NCBI GenBank assembly: GCA_026400835.1
Contig: JAPLOA010000088.1
Coordinates: 1 to 64,000 of the forward strand
Source of the DNA: Planctomycetales bacterium
Lineage (GTDB): Bacteria; Planctomycetota; Planctomycetia; Planctomycetales; Planctomycetaceae
Length of the DNA stretch: 64,000 nt
Direction: 5' to 3'
The translations under genes and the position numbers were made by a program. Positions 18,479 to 26,864 of this stretch are shown here, piece after piece. The notes below the pieces were generated by a model. That model worked only from the letters and a program-made list of their open reading frames with translations. It was not told where the DNA came from and ran no database searches. The stretch's first letter is position 1, and each line of letters opens with the position of its first letter.

Positions 18479-20425
18479 ATGAAAATCGCCAGCTCGCTTT
18501 TCCACGCTTTCAAATCCGGATTCATTCCCTCCGCGACTCGCCTGTCACGATGGCGATCGCTCGCGAATCACATCATCAAGCTGAGTGAAGGCCTGACGGA
18601 GCTGACAGATGAGGAATTGCTGACTCGAGGTCGCAAGATCCGCTGGGATGCGCGAGCCGGGACTTCGCTCGAAACCCTGATGCCGGACGCTTATGCCCTC
18701 GTTCGCGAGTCCGCTCGTCGCACTTTGCGCATGCAGCATTTCCCCGTGCAGATTATGGGGGCCATCGCAATGTTCGAGGGCCATATCGCGGAAATGCAGA
18801 CCGGCGAAGGGAAAACCCTGACGGCCACGATGACGTCATTCCTGCGTGCTCTACCCGGGCAGGGATGTCACGTCGTGACGGTTAACGACTATCTGGCTAA
18901 ACGCGATGCCGAACAAATGGGCCCGGTCCATGTACGTCTCGGCCTGACTGTCGGAACGATCCTGGAGAACATGGAACCCGACGAACGCCGAAAAAACTAC
19001 GCCGCGGATATCACCTACGGCACCAGCAAAGAAATGGGGTTCGACTTTCTCCGCGACAGACTCCGCAAAGGAGCCAGCCAGGATGACGGCGGAAACCAGA
19101 TTCGTCGCTACATTCGCACATTGCAGGGCGGTGAAGAACCAGTTCAACGAGGTCACAATTTTGCTTTGATTGACGAAGCCGACAGTATTCTGATCGATGA
19201 AGCTCGAACGCCACTGATCATCGGGTTGACTCAACCTAACGATCCCTCCACCGTAAACCTGTTCCGCTGGAGCAACCGTGCGACGTTCCAGCTCGAGCCT
19301 CGCACAGACTACATGTACGAACCAGAGCGTCGCACCGCATGGTTGACCGACACCGGTTGTCGAAAAGTCGTGCTGATGTCGAAACCCTCGCTGCTAAGCT
19401 CCATGGACACCGAACGCATCTACAGCCAGGTTGAGAAAGCTCTGACGGCCAAACATGCTTTCGAACGTGACCGCGATTATGTGATCGTCGAGAACAAGAT
19501 CGTGATTGTCGACGAAGGCACCGGCCGAGTCATGGATGGCCGCAAATGGCAGGACGGGCTTCATCAGGCGATCGAGGCCAAAGAACTGGTCCCGATCACA
19601 GCGGCAACCGGTGAGGCCGCTCGCATCACGGTCCAAAGTTTCTTCCGTCAGTACACTCATCTTGCGGGAATGACCGGAACCGGAATTCTCGCTCAGGGCG
19701 AACTAAAAAAAACGTATCGCCTGAAGGTGACAAAAATCCCGACGAACAAACACTGTATTCGCAAAGCTCTGGCTTTCCGTGTCTTCAAAACGCAGGAAGC
19801 CAAACGCGATGCCATCGTGGACGCAATTCAGACTTTGATCAAAGCTGGTCGCTCTATTCTGGTGGGAACACCGTCCGTCGATGCCTCCGAGGCACTTGGA
19901 TTGTTGCTGAAGGATAAGCGGATTTCGCATCAGATTCTGAATGCCAAATACCACGAGCAGGAAGCGGAGATCGTGTCGGCCGCTGGTGGTCCTGGTAACG
20001 TAACGATCGCCACGAACATGGCAGGCCGCGGAACCGACATTATCCTCGAAGAAGAAGTCCGCAAAGCCGGCGGTCTGCACGTGATCGCGACCGAAATGCA
20101 CAGTTCCAAACGTATCGATCGACAGCTTGTCGGGCGATCCGCACGTCAGGGCGATCCCGGTAGCTATCAATTTTTTCTATCACTCGAAGACGAACTCCTG
20201 CGTTGCCGCGAACCCAAAGAAATTCAACGCAAACAACGCATGGCGATGGCAAATCGCGAAGGCGAACTTGGTCGATCATGGCTGCGTTACTTTCAACGTG
20301 TGCAACGGTTCCTTGAGAAAACTCACCGCAAGCAACGCAAGCATTTGCTGAAGCAGGAACGCCATCGGCTGGAACAGTATGAGAACATGGGGCTCGATCC
20401 TTATCTCGAGCTGACCGAATCATGA
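18479..20425 (+). CDS. Short SecA-like preprotein translocase ATPase
   Basis: This 648-residue SecA homologue has Walker A MQTGEGKT (residues 106-113), DEAD box (232-235) inside LIDEADSILIDEARTPLII, a preprotein-crosslinking-like segment, GMTGTG, and the second nucleotide-binding domain with TNMAGRGTDI and QLVGRSARQGDPGS. Canonical SecA is about 850-950 residues. Here the chain stops soon after the second motor domain, in a basic, helical tail (about 560-648). The helical scaffold/wing domains and the C-terminal zinc-binding tail are absent or very short. It is probably a specialised second SecA, not the housekeeping copy. The stop overlaps the start of the next gene by 4 bases (ATGA), which implies co-translation. 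A G-rich run lies about 10 bases before the ATG. Which proteins it exports is unknown. Confidence 0.85.
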   Translation: MKIASSLFHAFKSGFIPSATRLSRWRSLANHIIKLSEGLTELTDEELLTRGRKIRWDARAGTSLETLMPDAYALVRESARRTLRMQHFPVQIMGAIAMFEGHIAEMQTGEGKTLTATMTSFLRALPGQGCHVVTVNDYLAKRDAEQMGPVHVRLGLTVGTILENMEPDERRKNYAADITYGTSKEMGFDFLRDRLRKGASQDDGGNQIRRYIRTLQGGEEPVQRGHNFALIDEADSILIDEARTPLIIGLTQPNDPSTVNLFRWSNRATFQLEPRTDYMYEPERRTAWLTDTGCRKVVLMSKPSLLSSMDTERIYSQVEKALTAKHAFERDRDYVIVENKIVIVDEGTGRVMDGRKWQDGLHQAIEAKELVPITAATGEAARITVQSFFRQYTHLAGMTGTGILAQGELKKTYRLKVTKIPTNKHCIRKALAFRVFKTQEAKRDAIVDAIQTLIKAGRSILVGTPSVDASEALGLLLKDKRISHQILNAKYHEQEAEIVSAAGGPGNVTIATNMAGRGTDIILEEEVRKAGGLHVIATEMHSSKRIDRQLVGRSARQGDPGSYQFFLSLEDELLRCREPKEIQRKQRMAMANREGELGRSWLRYFQRVQRFLEKTHRKQRKHLLKQERHRLEQYENMGLDPYLELTES

Positions 20426-21093
20426 CCTGGGTGATCGCGATCTGCGGAACCATGGGCAGCGGCAAATCAACGCTGGCGGAAAACGCCGCCGCTGCAATTC
20501 CCGACTGTTCCGTGGTCTTTGAAGACGATCATAACCGCATGACCGAACGTTCGCTTGATAACATCGAGGATTGGTTCTCACGTGGCGGCGACGTCAGTGA
20601 GTTTGAACTGTCTGATGTGATCGCGCGGTTAAACGAACTATGCCCTGACAAACGAAGCACGGTCACGACCACGCACGCCTCCGCAGGAGTGATCACAAGT
20701 ACGACAAACGCAAGAAGCTCTCCCGAGTCACGTGCTTCGGCTCATCAAATTGTGTTGCTGGAAACTCATTTCGGTCGACTCCATTCCGCTCTGAGTCCAT
20801 GGATTGATTTCCAGGTCTGGATCAATACACCGGCAGATATTGCCGTGGCCCGCAAAGTGCTGCAGCTCAGTCAGCAGATGACTCAGCAGAATCCCCCAGT
20901 CCCTGAATCCAATGGACTGCGGTGGATTGAGAAGTTTTGCAGCGGCTACCTGACGACTACTCGAAAACTGTTCAATTTGCAGCGACAACAGGTAGGTGCG
21001 GTTTCCGATGTGACGATCGATGGTGAAGGATCGCCATGGGATGTCTGCGGACGTTTTCTGGAGAACCTGCCGACACGGTTCATGCCAGAGTAA
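20422..21093 (+). CDS. P-loop kinase-like protein
   Basis: This 223-residue protein begins with a phosphate-binding loop, CGTMGSGKST (residues 8-17), after a short hydrophobic strand, as in uridine-kinase-like and other nucleoside/nucleotide kinase-fold proteins. FEDDHNRMTERS follows at the position where such kinases bind substrate acids, and INTPADIAVARKVLQ resembles the late core strand and lid helix. I cannot name a substrate. It overlaps the secA-like gene by 4 bases, so the two are translationally coupled, and about 160 bases separate it from the halogenase-like gene. It may modify a small molecule or protein handled by this cluster; that is inference. Confidence 0.6.
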   Translation: MTWVIAICGTMGSGKSTLAENAAAAIPDCSVVFEDDHNRMTERSLDNIEDWFSRGGDVSEFELSDVIARLNELCPDKRSTVTTTHASAGVITSTTNARSSPESRASAHQIVLLETHFGRLHSALSPWIDFQVWINTPADIAVARKVLQLSQQMTQQNPPVPESNGLRWIEKFCSGYLTTTRKLFNLQRQQVGAVSDVTIDGEGSPWDVCGRFLENLPTRFMPE

Positions 21094-21253
21094 TGCTGAT
21101 TTTGTGAGCGGTTCGGGGCAGGGCCCTGTATTGAATCGTTTCACGGCGAGCCGTTAATCGAAAATGCTCTGTCGGTGATCACGTTCAGGTCCCGCCAGCG
21201 CCGGGTCGCTCACATCAACCAACAATTCAACACCCCGCTCAAGGCTGCTCTTC

Positions 21254-22828
21254 ATGGGTGAGATTCTGAATATTCGGCCTGAATCTGTCACCGGGCGGCT
21301 TCCTCGTCGAATTGTCATCGTGGGCAACAATGAATCTGCCTGGATGGCTGCCGCAATGCTCGCCGTTCACTCCGCTCCGCTGGAATGTCGCGTCACTGTG
21401 CTGGCCAATGGCCCCGTGCAGTGCGAGTTCCCCGGCGAAGCTTCGCTGCCTTCTTTGCGTGGACTGCTGGCCAATCTTCGCATCGATGAAACTGAGATGA
21501 TGCGACACTGCGAAGCGACTTACTGCCTGGCAACTCAATTCTCCGACTGGGTTCAATGCGAACGTGACTTCTGGAAACCGTTTGCTGCAGAGCCCAATCG
21601 TCCGACGGCCATGTCTCTCTTCGAAGGTTGGCATGTTGAACGCAGTCGAGGTCGTCTGTTGCGTCCGTTTCATTCGTATTCGCTCCACTGGGGTGCGGCA
21701 TTGGCGGGAAAGAGTCCGTATGGATTTTCCGGACCGTCACCGATTTCACAGTCAGGTTCGTATGCTTTCCATGTTGATGGTCAGTCGTTTGCAGGTTGGT
21801 TGAAAACAATCGCTCTGCAATCAGGAACGGAAGAAGTTTCCGGCGTGATTCAGCAGGTAGCCAAAAATGGTCGCGGCGGAGTCGCTCAGGTGAAGCTCAC
21901 CAACGGAACCACGCTCGCTGGCGACTTTTTCATCGACGCCACGGGCTCAGAATCCCTTCTGATGGGGGCAACTCTGAGCGATGAGTTTATGAACTGGAAC
22001 GATCGACTGCCGGCAGATTGGATGATTCAAATTCGGTTACCCGGTCGTCGACAAGTTCCCCCGTACACTCGCGTCACTGGGCTGCCTGCCGGATGGTCGT
22101 GGCAGATTCCTTTGGCGAATTCGATCGACTCGGGTTACCACTTTCAGTCGTCTCTCTCATCCAATGAGGAAGCTCTGCAGCAGTTTCAGTCCCTGTTAAA
22201 GCTGGACGGAATCAAACCCGAAGAATTGCCTGAGCCGTCAATCATACCGTTTGCCTCTGGTCGCCGAACATCCTTCTGGCGTGACAATTTGCTGGCACTC
22301 GGCACGGCCGCTTGTCGCATCGATCCACTGACGTCTGCTGGTCGCCATCTGACTCAACTGGGGCTTGAGATGTTCCTCGAACTCTTCCCGGATCGCTCCT
22401 GCAATCGTACCTTGTCCGAGTACTACAATGAACGCATGCGAATGGCGACCGAAGAGATTCGTGACGCAACACAACTGCATTACCTGCTGAGCAAACGGAG
22501 AGATTCTGATTTCTGGCGTAACACGGCGACGCTGCCTGTTTCTTCCGATCTGACTCAACGCCTCGCATTGTACGATGCCGTCGGTCATGTCGGCCACCTG
22601 ACTCCCGAAGCCTTGCCGGAGGCTGGGTACTTGTACCTGCTGACTGGCTGCGGTCGACTGCCTGCGTCTCCGACGTTGCAGGCACGAGCGGCTGATCCTA
22701 ACCAGATTCAACAAGGCCTGCGTGACCTCCTGAAGTTTAATGAGACGACTCTGAAGAATCTGCCGCTGCACGAAGAACTGCTCGACTGGATTCATACGGC
22801 TCCGAACGCGGTTCAGAAATCAGCCTAA
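21254..22828 (+). CDS. Flavin-dependent halogenase-like protein lacking catalytic Lys
   Basis: This 524-residue protein belongs to the tryptophan-halogenase-like FAD family. The N-terminal dinucleotide motif is degenerate (IVIVGNNESAWMAA, ~20-33). The family block GEASLPSLRGLL (61-72) and the GWSWQIPL segment, equivalent to the family's W-x-W motif region, are present. Active family members have a lysine that forms the chloramine-type intermediate in a block like ATFKLGIQF. Here the aligned block is ATYCLATQF and the lysine position is Cys91. The classical halogenation chemistry is therefore doubtful; a monooxygenase or a structural role is possible. It lies between a P-loop protein and an O-methyltransferase on the same strand, and a perfect hairpin directly follows its stop. 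Family assignment is firm, activity unknown. Confidence 0.8.
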   Translation: MGEILNIRPESVTGRLPRRIVIVGNNESAWMAAAMLAVHSAPLECRVTVLANGPVQCEFPGEASLPSLRGLLANLRIDETEMMRHCEATYCLATQFSDWVQCERDFWKPFAAEPNRPTAMSLFEGWHVERSRGRLLRPFHSYSLHWGAALAGKSPYGFSGPSPISQSGSYAFHVDGQSFAGWLKTIALQSGTEEVSGVIQQVAKNGRGGVAQVKLTNGTTLAGDFFIDATGSESLLMGATLSDEFMNWNDRLPADWMIQIRLPGRRQVPPYTRVTGLPAGWSWQIPLANSIDSGYHFQSSLSSNEEALQQFQSLLKLDGIKPEELPEPSIIPFASGRRTSFWRDNLLALGTAACRIDPLTSAGRHLTQLGLEMFLELFPDRSCNRTLSEYYNERMRMATEEIRDATQLHYLLSKRRDSDFWRNTATLPVSSDLTQRLALYDAVGHVGHLTPEALPEAGYLYLLTGCGRLPASPTLQARAADPNQIQQGLRDLLKFNETTLKNLPLHEELLDWIHTAPNAVQKSA

Positions 22829-22829
22829 C

Positions 22830-22893
22830 GTTTAACGGCAAGCCGCAGGCGACGGAGTCATGAAGCGCAGTCGCCTGCGGCTTGCCGTTAAAC
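22830..22893. repeat. Family-2 palindrome, copy I
   Basis: Two 24-base arms containing TTTAACGGCAAGCCGCAGG and its exact reverse complement (22830-22853 and 22870-22893) are separated by 16 bases. The palindrome starts two bases after the halogenase-like stop and is followed by TTATTTTTTG. On the plus strand it could therefore act as a terminator or attenuator before the methyltransferase gene. The arms recur at 26623 and 29692. Confidence 0.85.
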
Positions 22894-22928
22894 TTATTTT
22901 TTGTGGACTTTCAGCAAATCCATACCTC

Positions 22929-23948
22929 ATGACCACAACGGACTTCCTGATCATCGAACCGTTTCTGCACGATGCCATCCAGGCTCGGACATTGCAGGCT
23001 GCGTTCGAACTGGGAATCATTGATGCTCTGGAATCAAACGCCGATGTTCCCGTATCGCAACTTCTCCGAGGTCGCTCGTGCGATGCTGCGGGTGGAAAAT
23101 TTCTGTTGCAGGTGCTGGCAAGATCGGGCGTTGTGCAACTCGACGGCGCGTCCGTGCAACTTACAAAAACTTTCCGTTCTGCACTGCGTTTTCGAGATCT
23201 CCTGCTGACAAAACTGCAGTTCAGCGAACTTGTCGCGGCTGACTTCTTCAATCGCATACCGCAGTTGCTGAGTTCCTCTGAAGAGTTCATGGAGACTTCA
23301 AAACTCTTCGAGCTTTTCGATTATGGTCGCTGCTTCGAAATCACTCCGCAGAACTGTCTCCAGGCCGCACGATGGATGAAGCTGACGACGACACTGACGC
23401 GTTATGAAGCGCCTGTATGCGTCGAGCATTTTGATTTTTCCGCTCACCAAGAAATGCTGGACCTCGGTGGCAACAGCGGAGAATTCGCGATTCAGGTCTG
23501 CCGGAGAATTCCTTCACTTCAGGCGTGTGTGGCTGATCTTCCTGTCGTTTGTCATGTGGGGACTCGGCATGTTGCCGAACAGCAAATGTCGGATCGAATT
23601 GAATTTCATCCGCTCAACTTTACTCAGGATACAATCCCGGACGGACACGATCTGATCACGTGCAAGTCCGTGCTGCATGACTGGCCGGATGAGTATGCCA
23701 CACACATCATTGGATCGGTCTTCAACGCACTTCCGATGGGCGGGCGATTTCTGATTTTCGAACGGCAGCAGTGGGACTTTCAGACGGAGCCAACCCCGTA
23801 CGGATCTTTGCCGGTGATGCTGTTCTTTCGCTCCTATCGCAAGCCAGAGTTCTATACCTTCGCACTGCAGAAAGCTGGATTTCGCGACATCACGGTGCAG
23901 ACGATTCGCCTGGACCTGCCCTTTATGCTGGTCTCAGCGACCAAATAG
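22929..23948 (+). CDS. SAM-dependent O-methyltransferase
   Basis: This 339-residue protein of the plant-type/antibiotic O-methyltransferase family (O-methyltransferase family 2) has an N-terminal helical dimerisation domain (about 1-110). The SAM-binding motif LDLGGNSGEFAIQ lies near residue 180, and CKSVLHDWPDEYA carries the conserved histidine-tryptophan-acid segment that follows the cofactor site. The open frame begins at 22860, but that start lies inside the family-2 palindrome, so the ATG at 22929 (MTTTDFLIIEPF) is preferred; no strong ribosome binding site is visible. It is the last gene of the SecA-like cluster. Members usually methylate hydroxyls of small aromatic or polyketide compounds. 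The substrate here is unknown; pairing with a flavoprotein is typical of tailoring steps. Confidence 0.8.
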   Translation: MTTTDFLIIEPFLHDAIQARTLQAAFELGIIDALESNADVPVSQLLRGRSCDAAGGKFLLQVLARSGVVQLDGASVQLTKTFRSALRFRDLLLTKLQFSELVAADFFNRIPQLLSSSEEFMETSKLFELFDYGRCFEITPQNCLQAARWMKLTTTLTRYEAPVCVEHFDFSAHQEMLDLGGNSGEFAIQVCRRIPSLQACVADLPVVCHVGTRHVAEQQMSDRIEFHPLNFTQDTIPDGHDLITCKSVLHDWPDEYATHIIGSVFNALPMGGRFLIFERQQWDFQTEPTPYGSLPVMLFFRSYRKPEFYTFALQKAGFRDITVQTIRLDLPFMLVSATK

Positions 23949-24063
23949 ACAGATTGGCATGAAGGGCGTTGAATGTGTTTAGTATTCTTATCTCCAAATC
24001 TTCCTGCCAAAAGTTGTGAGACTCTCACTTCGAATGCTTTGCGGGGGCATTCGTTCAGCTTGA

Positions 24064-24178
24064 AAGTGGAATGCATTCGACCAAAAGATTCAGGGACCGA
24101 AAGATGAATCGCAGCATGAATGGCGAGGGGGGATTGCTTTCAATCTTTCTGTCATCAAATCTTTCTGTCAAAAGACGC
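24064..24178. repeat. Family-3 paired-unit palindrome, copy a
   Basis: The left side holds ATTCGACCAAAAGATTCAG and GACCGAAAGATGAATCG. The right side holds CAATCTTTCTGTCATC and AAATCTTTCTGTCAAAAG. Each side is a tandem pair of a ~16-base unit, and the two sides are inverted to each other. The right side overlaps the 3' end of the acetamidase gene and encodes its final residues and stop. Similar paired units occur at 25243, 25496, 40855 and 51224. Confidence 0.75.
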
Positions 24179-25054
24179 GATGTACTTCTTCGCGACCTTG
24201 GCGGCGACAGCTCCCGTCGTGTAATAGCCGATCGAGATTTGCCCAACCTGTGTCAGCAGGTCATACGACTCCCAGCGGTTCCAACCATAGTCCGCTTCGA
24301 GCCACAAAATCAGCTTTGCATAACTCTCCACGATGGCTCGTTCAAGCGGCAACGCGACGGCGACGGCCATCAACTCTGTTGGCGATTCAATTCGTGGCGA
24401 TGGCAGATTGGCTCCGGGAATCAGATCAACACTGATCGTCGTTCGCGCGGGCATTTCCAGAGCCGTGGCTGACAATTCTCCATGCCCCTGAGCGGCATGA
24501 GCATCACCCAGATACAGATAACCGCCCGGCACAAAGACGGGCAAATACACCGTGTTGCCCGGGCAGACTTCAATCAGGTCCAGATTACCGCCATGATTTC
24601 CGGCCGGGCCAGTTGAAGGAACGCCCCAGTCCGGTGCAGTTCCCAGACAACCCAACATTGGGGCGTACGGAATCGAAACCTTATCACTCCATTCAATAAC
24701 TCCGTTGCGAATCGGACAGATGCGAGTTCCCGGCGGACAGTCCGGACCAAGCCATTCGGTCAGCATTCTGGGAGCACCCGTGTAGGTCGCGCACTGCCCA
24801 ATCAGCGGTTCGATGGACTCAATATGAACCGCCAGAGCATCCCCCGGTTTAGCGCCACGAACCACGATCGGTCCGTTCACCGGATTACTCCACGGCATCG
24901 CTTTTTTATCACGACGATCTTCGGGCTTTCGCAACTGTCCCGAAAGCGCATCTTCTGAATCGATTACGAGACGAGCACCGGAGTCGATCTCTGCTCGAGG
25001 CGTTGCGTGACGACTGAACTCATACTGCAAAGGAAGCGGACTGAGCGGATTCAT
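24155..25054 (-). CDS. Acetamidase/formamidase family protein
   Basis: This 299-residue protein of the FmdA/AmdA family hydrolyses short amides (formamide, acetamide) to ammonia and the acid. Supporting features are the ALAVHIESIEP strand, the glycine/histidine-rich NHGGNLDLIEV segment, and GGYLYLGDAHAAQGHGELS, which is characteristic of the family's metal and active-site region. The length is typical of the short family members. GAGGA lies six bases before the ATG. The last residues, SFDRKI, and the stop codon are encoded by a dispersed family-3 repeat, so the C-terminus has probably been replaced or extended by repeat insertion. It stands alone, without a linked transporter. Confidence 0.85.
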   Translation of the reverse strand: MNPLSPLPLQYEFSRHATPRAEIDSGARLVIDSEDALSGQLRKPEDRRDKKAMPWSNPVNGPIVVRGAKPGDALAVHIESIEPLIGQCATYTGAPRMLTEWLGPDCPPGTRICPIRNGVIEWSDKVSIPYAPMLGCLGTAPDWGVPSTGPAGNHGGNLDLIEVCPGNTVYLPVFVPGGYLYLGDAHAAQGHGELSATALEMPARTTISVDLIPGANLPSPRIESPTELMAVAVALPLERAIVESYAKLILWLEADYGWNRWESYDLLTQVGQISIGYYTTGAVAAKVAKKYIASFDRKI

Positions 25055-25779
25055 GTGAGTCCTCGATGAAGAGCGGAAAACGACGGCGGGGCGATGCGTT
25101 GATTTTGTTGCGGTGGGTCCTCAACAGTTTAGAGATTTCCCGGCGAGACATAACCTTAGCCATCCGGTTTCAACAAAACTTTCGCCCTACCGGAGAATCT
25201 TGTTCGGGAATGCGTTTCCGTGCTGCGGAAGAATTCGACCGAAAGATTTGATGACCGAAAGATTGAGGCCCGGGAACCTTGATGCTGTGAGCTTAATTTT
25301 TTCAACGTCCCGCTGCCAGGCTAAGATTGATCATCGAACGAAAGCGTTAAGGGCAAAAAGATGGCCAGTGTTTTTTTTGCCCGATCATTTTTTTGCCCCA
25401 AAACTGCTTACTTCTGCAACGCGGCACGGACGGTGCGCGCCGGGATCTCTGAGCATAGCCTTGAAGCGGGGCCGTTGTGTTTTCTCGGTTGCCCAATTTT
25501 TCGGTCCCACAATTTTTCGGTCAGATGTGTTCACGCGGCGTTAAAGAACATCGCTGGTTTGCCCGCTTTTTGCCCGCAAATGAAAACCCGAAAACCATGA
25601 AGCTGAGAGGAGTCTCATCGGCAACTCTGCGGATGAAATTGCTGATCCGGCTGGCAAACAATCTCACGCTGCCTCGAAACTTTTATCCGCGGCTATCACG
25701 GCTAAACGACGCCGGAAACATGAGCCCCACAAGGAGGCCGGGTGAATTCTGTCAAACCTGCCTTATCTTCGTAGCGTGA
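25055..25779. other. 725-base intergenic region with family-3 repeat units
   Basis: No gene is supported. A unit pair GACCGAAAGATTTGAT / GACCGAAAGATTGAG lies at 25243-25272, and an inverted pair AATTTTTCGGTCCCAC / AATTTTTCGGTCAGAT at 25496-25530. Between them are two T-rich units ending in GCCC (25369-25398) that have the same 16-17 base spacing, and a GGGCAAAAAGA that could pair with them. It reads as one or more decayed palindromic elements. Confidence 0.65.
25243..25533. repeat. Family-3 units in inverted arrangement, copy b
   Basis: The arms GACCGAAAGATT (two tandem units, 25243-25272) and AATTTTTCGGTC (two tandem units, 25496-25530) face each other across about 220 bases. The arm sequences differ by several bases, so this is either one expanded element or two half elements. 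The pairing is seen by eye; the boundaries are approximate. Confidence 0.6.
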
Positions 25780-26508
25780 TCATCTTGGCGTACTCATCAC
25801 GGCCAGGCATGCTGCGGCGGCAGTGGCGACGTTGAGCGATGGCACGGGCCCCTGAGGTGGCAGCGACACAAGCTGGTCGCAGCGATCTCGTGTGAGTCGG
25901 CGGAGTCCGGTGCCTTCGTTGCCCAGGACAAGCATCCAGTTGCGATCTCGATGAACGGTGTAGATTGATGATTCGGCTCTTTCGCACGTTCCCAGAACCC
26001 AGACCTGATTCTCCTGCGCTTTCTCCATGGCCTGAGCCAAATTGGCGACCACTGCAAACGGAACATGTTCCGCACCACCCGCGGAGATATCACAGACCGT
26101 CGCATTGACGGACGCACTACGATCCTTGGTCAAGACGATGCCTTTGACCCCAAAGAATCCGGCAAGGCGAAACAAAGCACCAAGGTTCTGAGGATCCTGA
26201 ATCTGATCCAGTGCCAACCACAATCCTCGTTCGCCTTCCGCAACATTCCACAATTTCTCGAGTGGCAGCGGAGACGGTGGTTCGACCGTCGCTGAACCTG
26301 CTCCGACACGTTCAGTATCGCGGCCGGACCTGGCCGTCCGAGGATCCACCGCACCAACTCGCACCGGGATGCGATGCTTCTGAGCCGTCTCGATCACCGG
26401 TTCCCAGGCCTCACCGGGATTGTCCGAATGCAGATGAATCTGCTTCACAGCTTTCGGTCGAACCTGCAGGGCGGCGAGAATACTGTGGGGATTTCGGAGT
26501 TCGAGCAT
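25780..26508 (-). CDS. TrmH/SpoU-family RNA 2'-O-methyltransferase (RlmB-like)
   Basis: This 242-residue protein of the SPOUT class methylates a ribose 2'-hydroxyl, in RlmB-like members a guanosine of 23S rRNA. The three SpoU motifs are present: DQIQDPQNLGALFR (~103-116) with the catalytic-type Asn/Arg, LVLGNEGTGLRRL (~193-205), and VPSLNVATAAAACL near the C-terminus, which build the trefoil-knot SAM pocket. The N-terminal third is a short substrate-binding domain (about 1-70), followed by a proline-rich linker. The protein ends almost immediately after motif 3, as in the family. No clear ribosome binding site precedes the ATG. The exact target nucleotide is inferred only from similarity. Confidence 0.88.
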   Translation of the reverse strand: MLELRNPHSILAALQVRPKAVKQIHLHSDNPGEAWEPVIETAQKHRIPVRVGAVDPRTARSGRDTERVGAGSATVEPPSPLPLEKLWNVAEGERGLWLALDQIQDPQNLGALFRLAGFFGVKGIVLTKDRSASVNATVCDISAGGAEHVPFAVVANLAQAMEKAQENQVWVLGTCERAESSIYTVHRDRNWMLVLGNEGTGLRRLTRDRCDQLVSLPPQGPVPSLNVATAAAACLAVMSTPR

Positions 26509-26622
26509 GATGGTTTCAGTGAATAACCAATTGTGTATTTTGAAGCGGAACGGTGCGAGCCGTCCGGTGAACGTTGAATAAAAAAGAGAATCACGGGAGT
26601 GCGATTGGGCTATTGACTCATT

Positions 26623-26864
26623 CGTTTAACGGCAAGCCGCAGGCGTCGCTTTCGCCTTTTGAAGTTGCGAGTTTGCGACCATCGCAACCCGAAACGTCAG
26701 TGAGGGATTGTTCTGTCGCGTTTTGCCAATGTCTCCGTAAATCCCTCGCTGACGCGTCGGGTTGTGATGATTCACTTTGTTTTCGCCCCGTTGGTCTCCA
26801 GCACGCTTGAACAGCGAAACTTCAAAACTTTCGCCTACGCCTGCGGCTCGTCGTCAAACGAAAA
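26623..26864. repeat. Family-2 palindrome split by an inserted element, copy II
   Basis: The left arm (TTTAACGGCAAGCCGCAGG, within 26623-26645) and the diverged right arm (CGCCTGCGGCTCGTCGTC, from 26838) belong to one family-2 hairpin. The 171-base element at 26657-26827 was inserted in its loop. Removing the element and one copy of its 8-base duplication rebuilds a compact hairpin like those at 22830 and 29692. Confidence 0.8.
26657..26827. mobile_element. MITE-like TIR element, copy 1 (171 bp)
   Basis: The element has 13-base terminal inverted repeats, TTTTGAAGTTGCG at the left and the complement of TTTTGAAGTTTCG at the right. It is flanked by a perfect 8-base direct repeat, CTTTCGCC (26649-26656 and 26828-26835). 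Inside lies a family-1 hairpin (26684-26768) followed by a segment shared with the copy at 42894 (CGCCCCGTTG here, GGCCCGTTGATC there). It encodes no protein. Terminal repeats plus a target duplication are seen directly; mobilisation by a transposase supplied elsewhere is inference. Confidence 0.85.

Noticed and set aside
18067-18588. Open frame of 173 codons upstream of and overlapping the secA-like gene
   Set aside because: It reads through the family-1 repeat and its end overlaps the start of the SecA-like gene in another frame; no recognisable domain.
24130-24178. Short direct repeats with 16-base spacing, considered as a CRISPR array
   Set aside because: Only two units per side, no spacer diversity, and the same arrangement is scattered through the window; it fits a palindromic repeat family.
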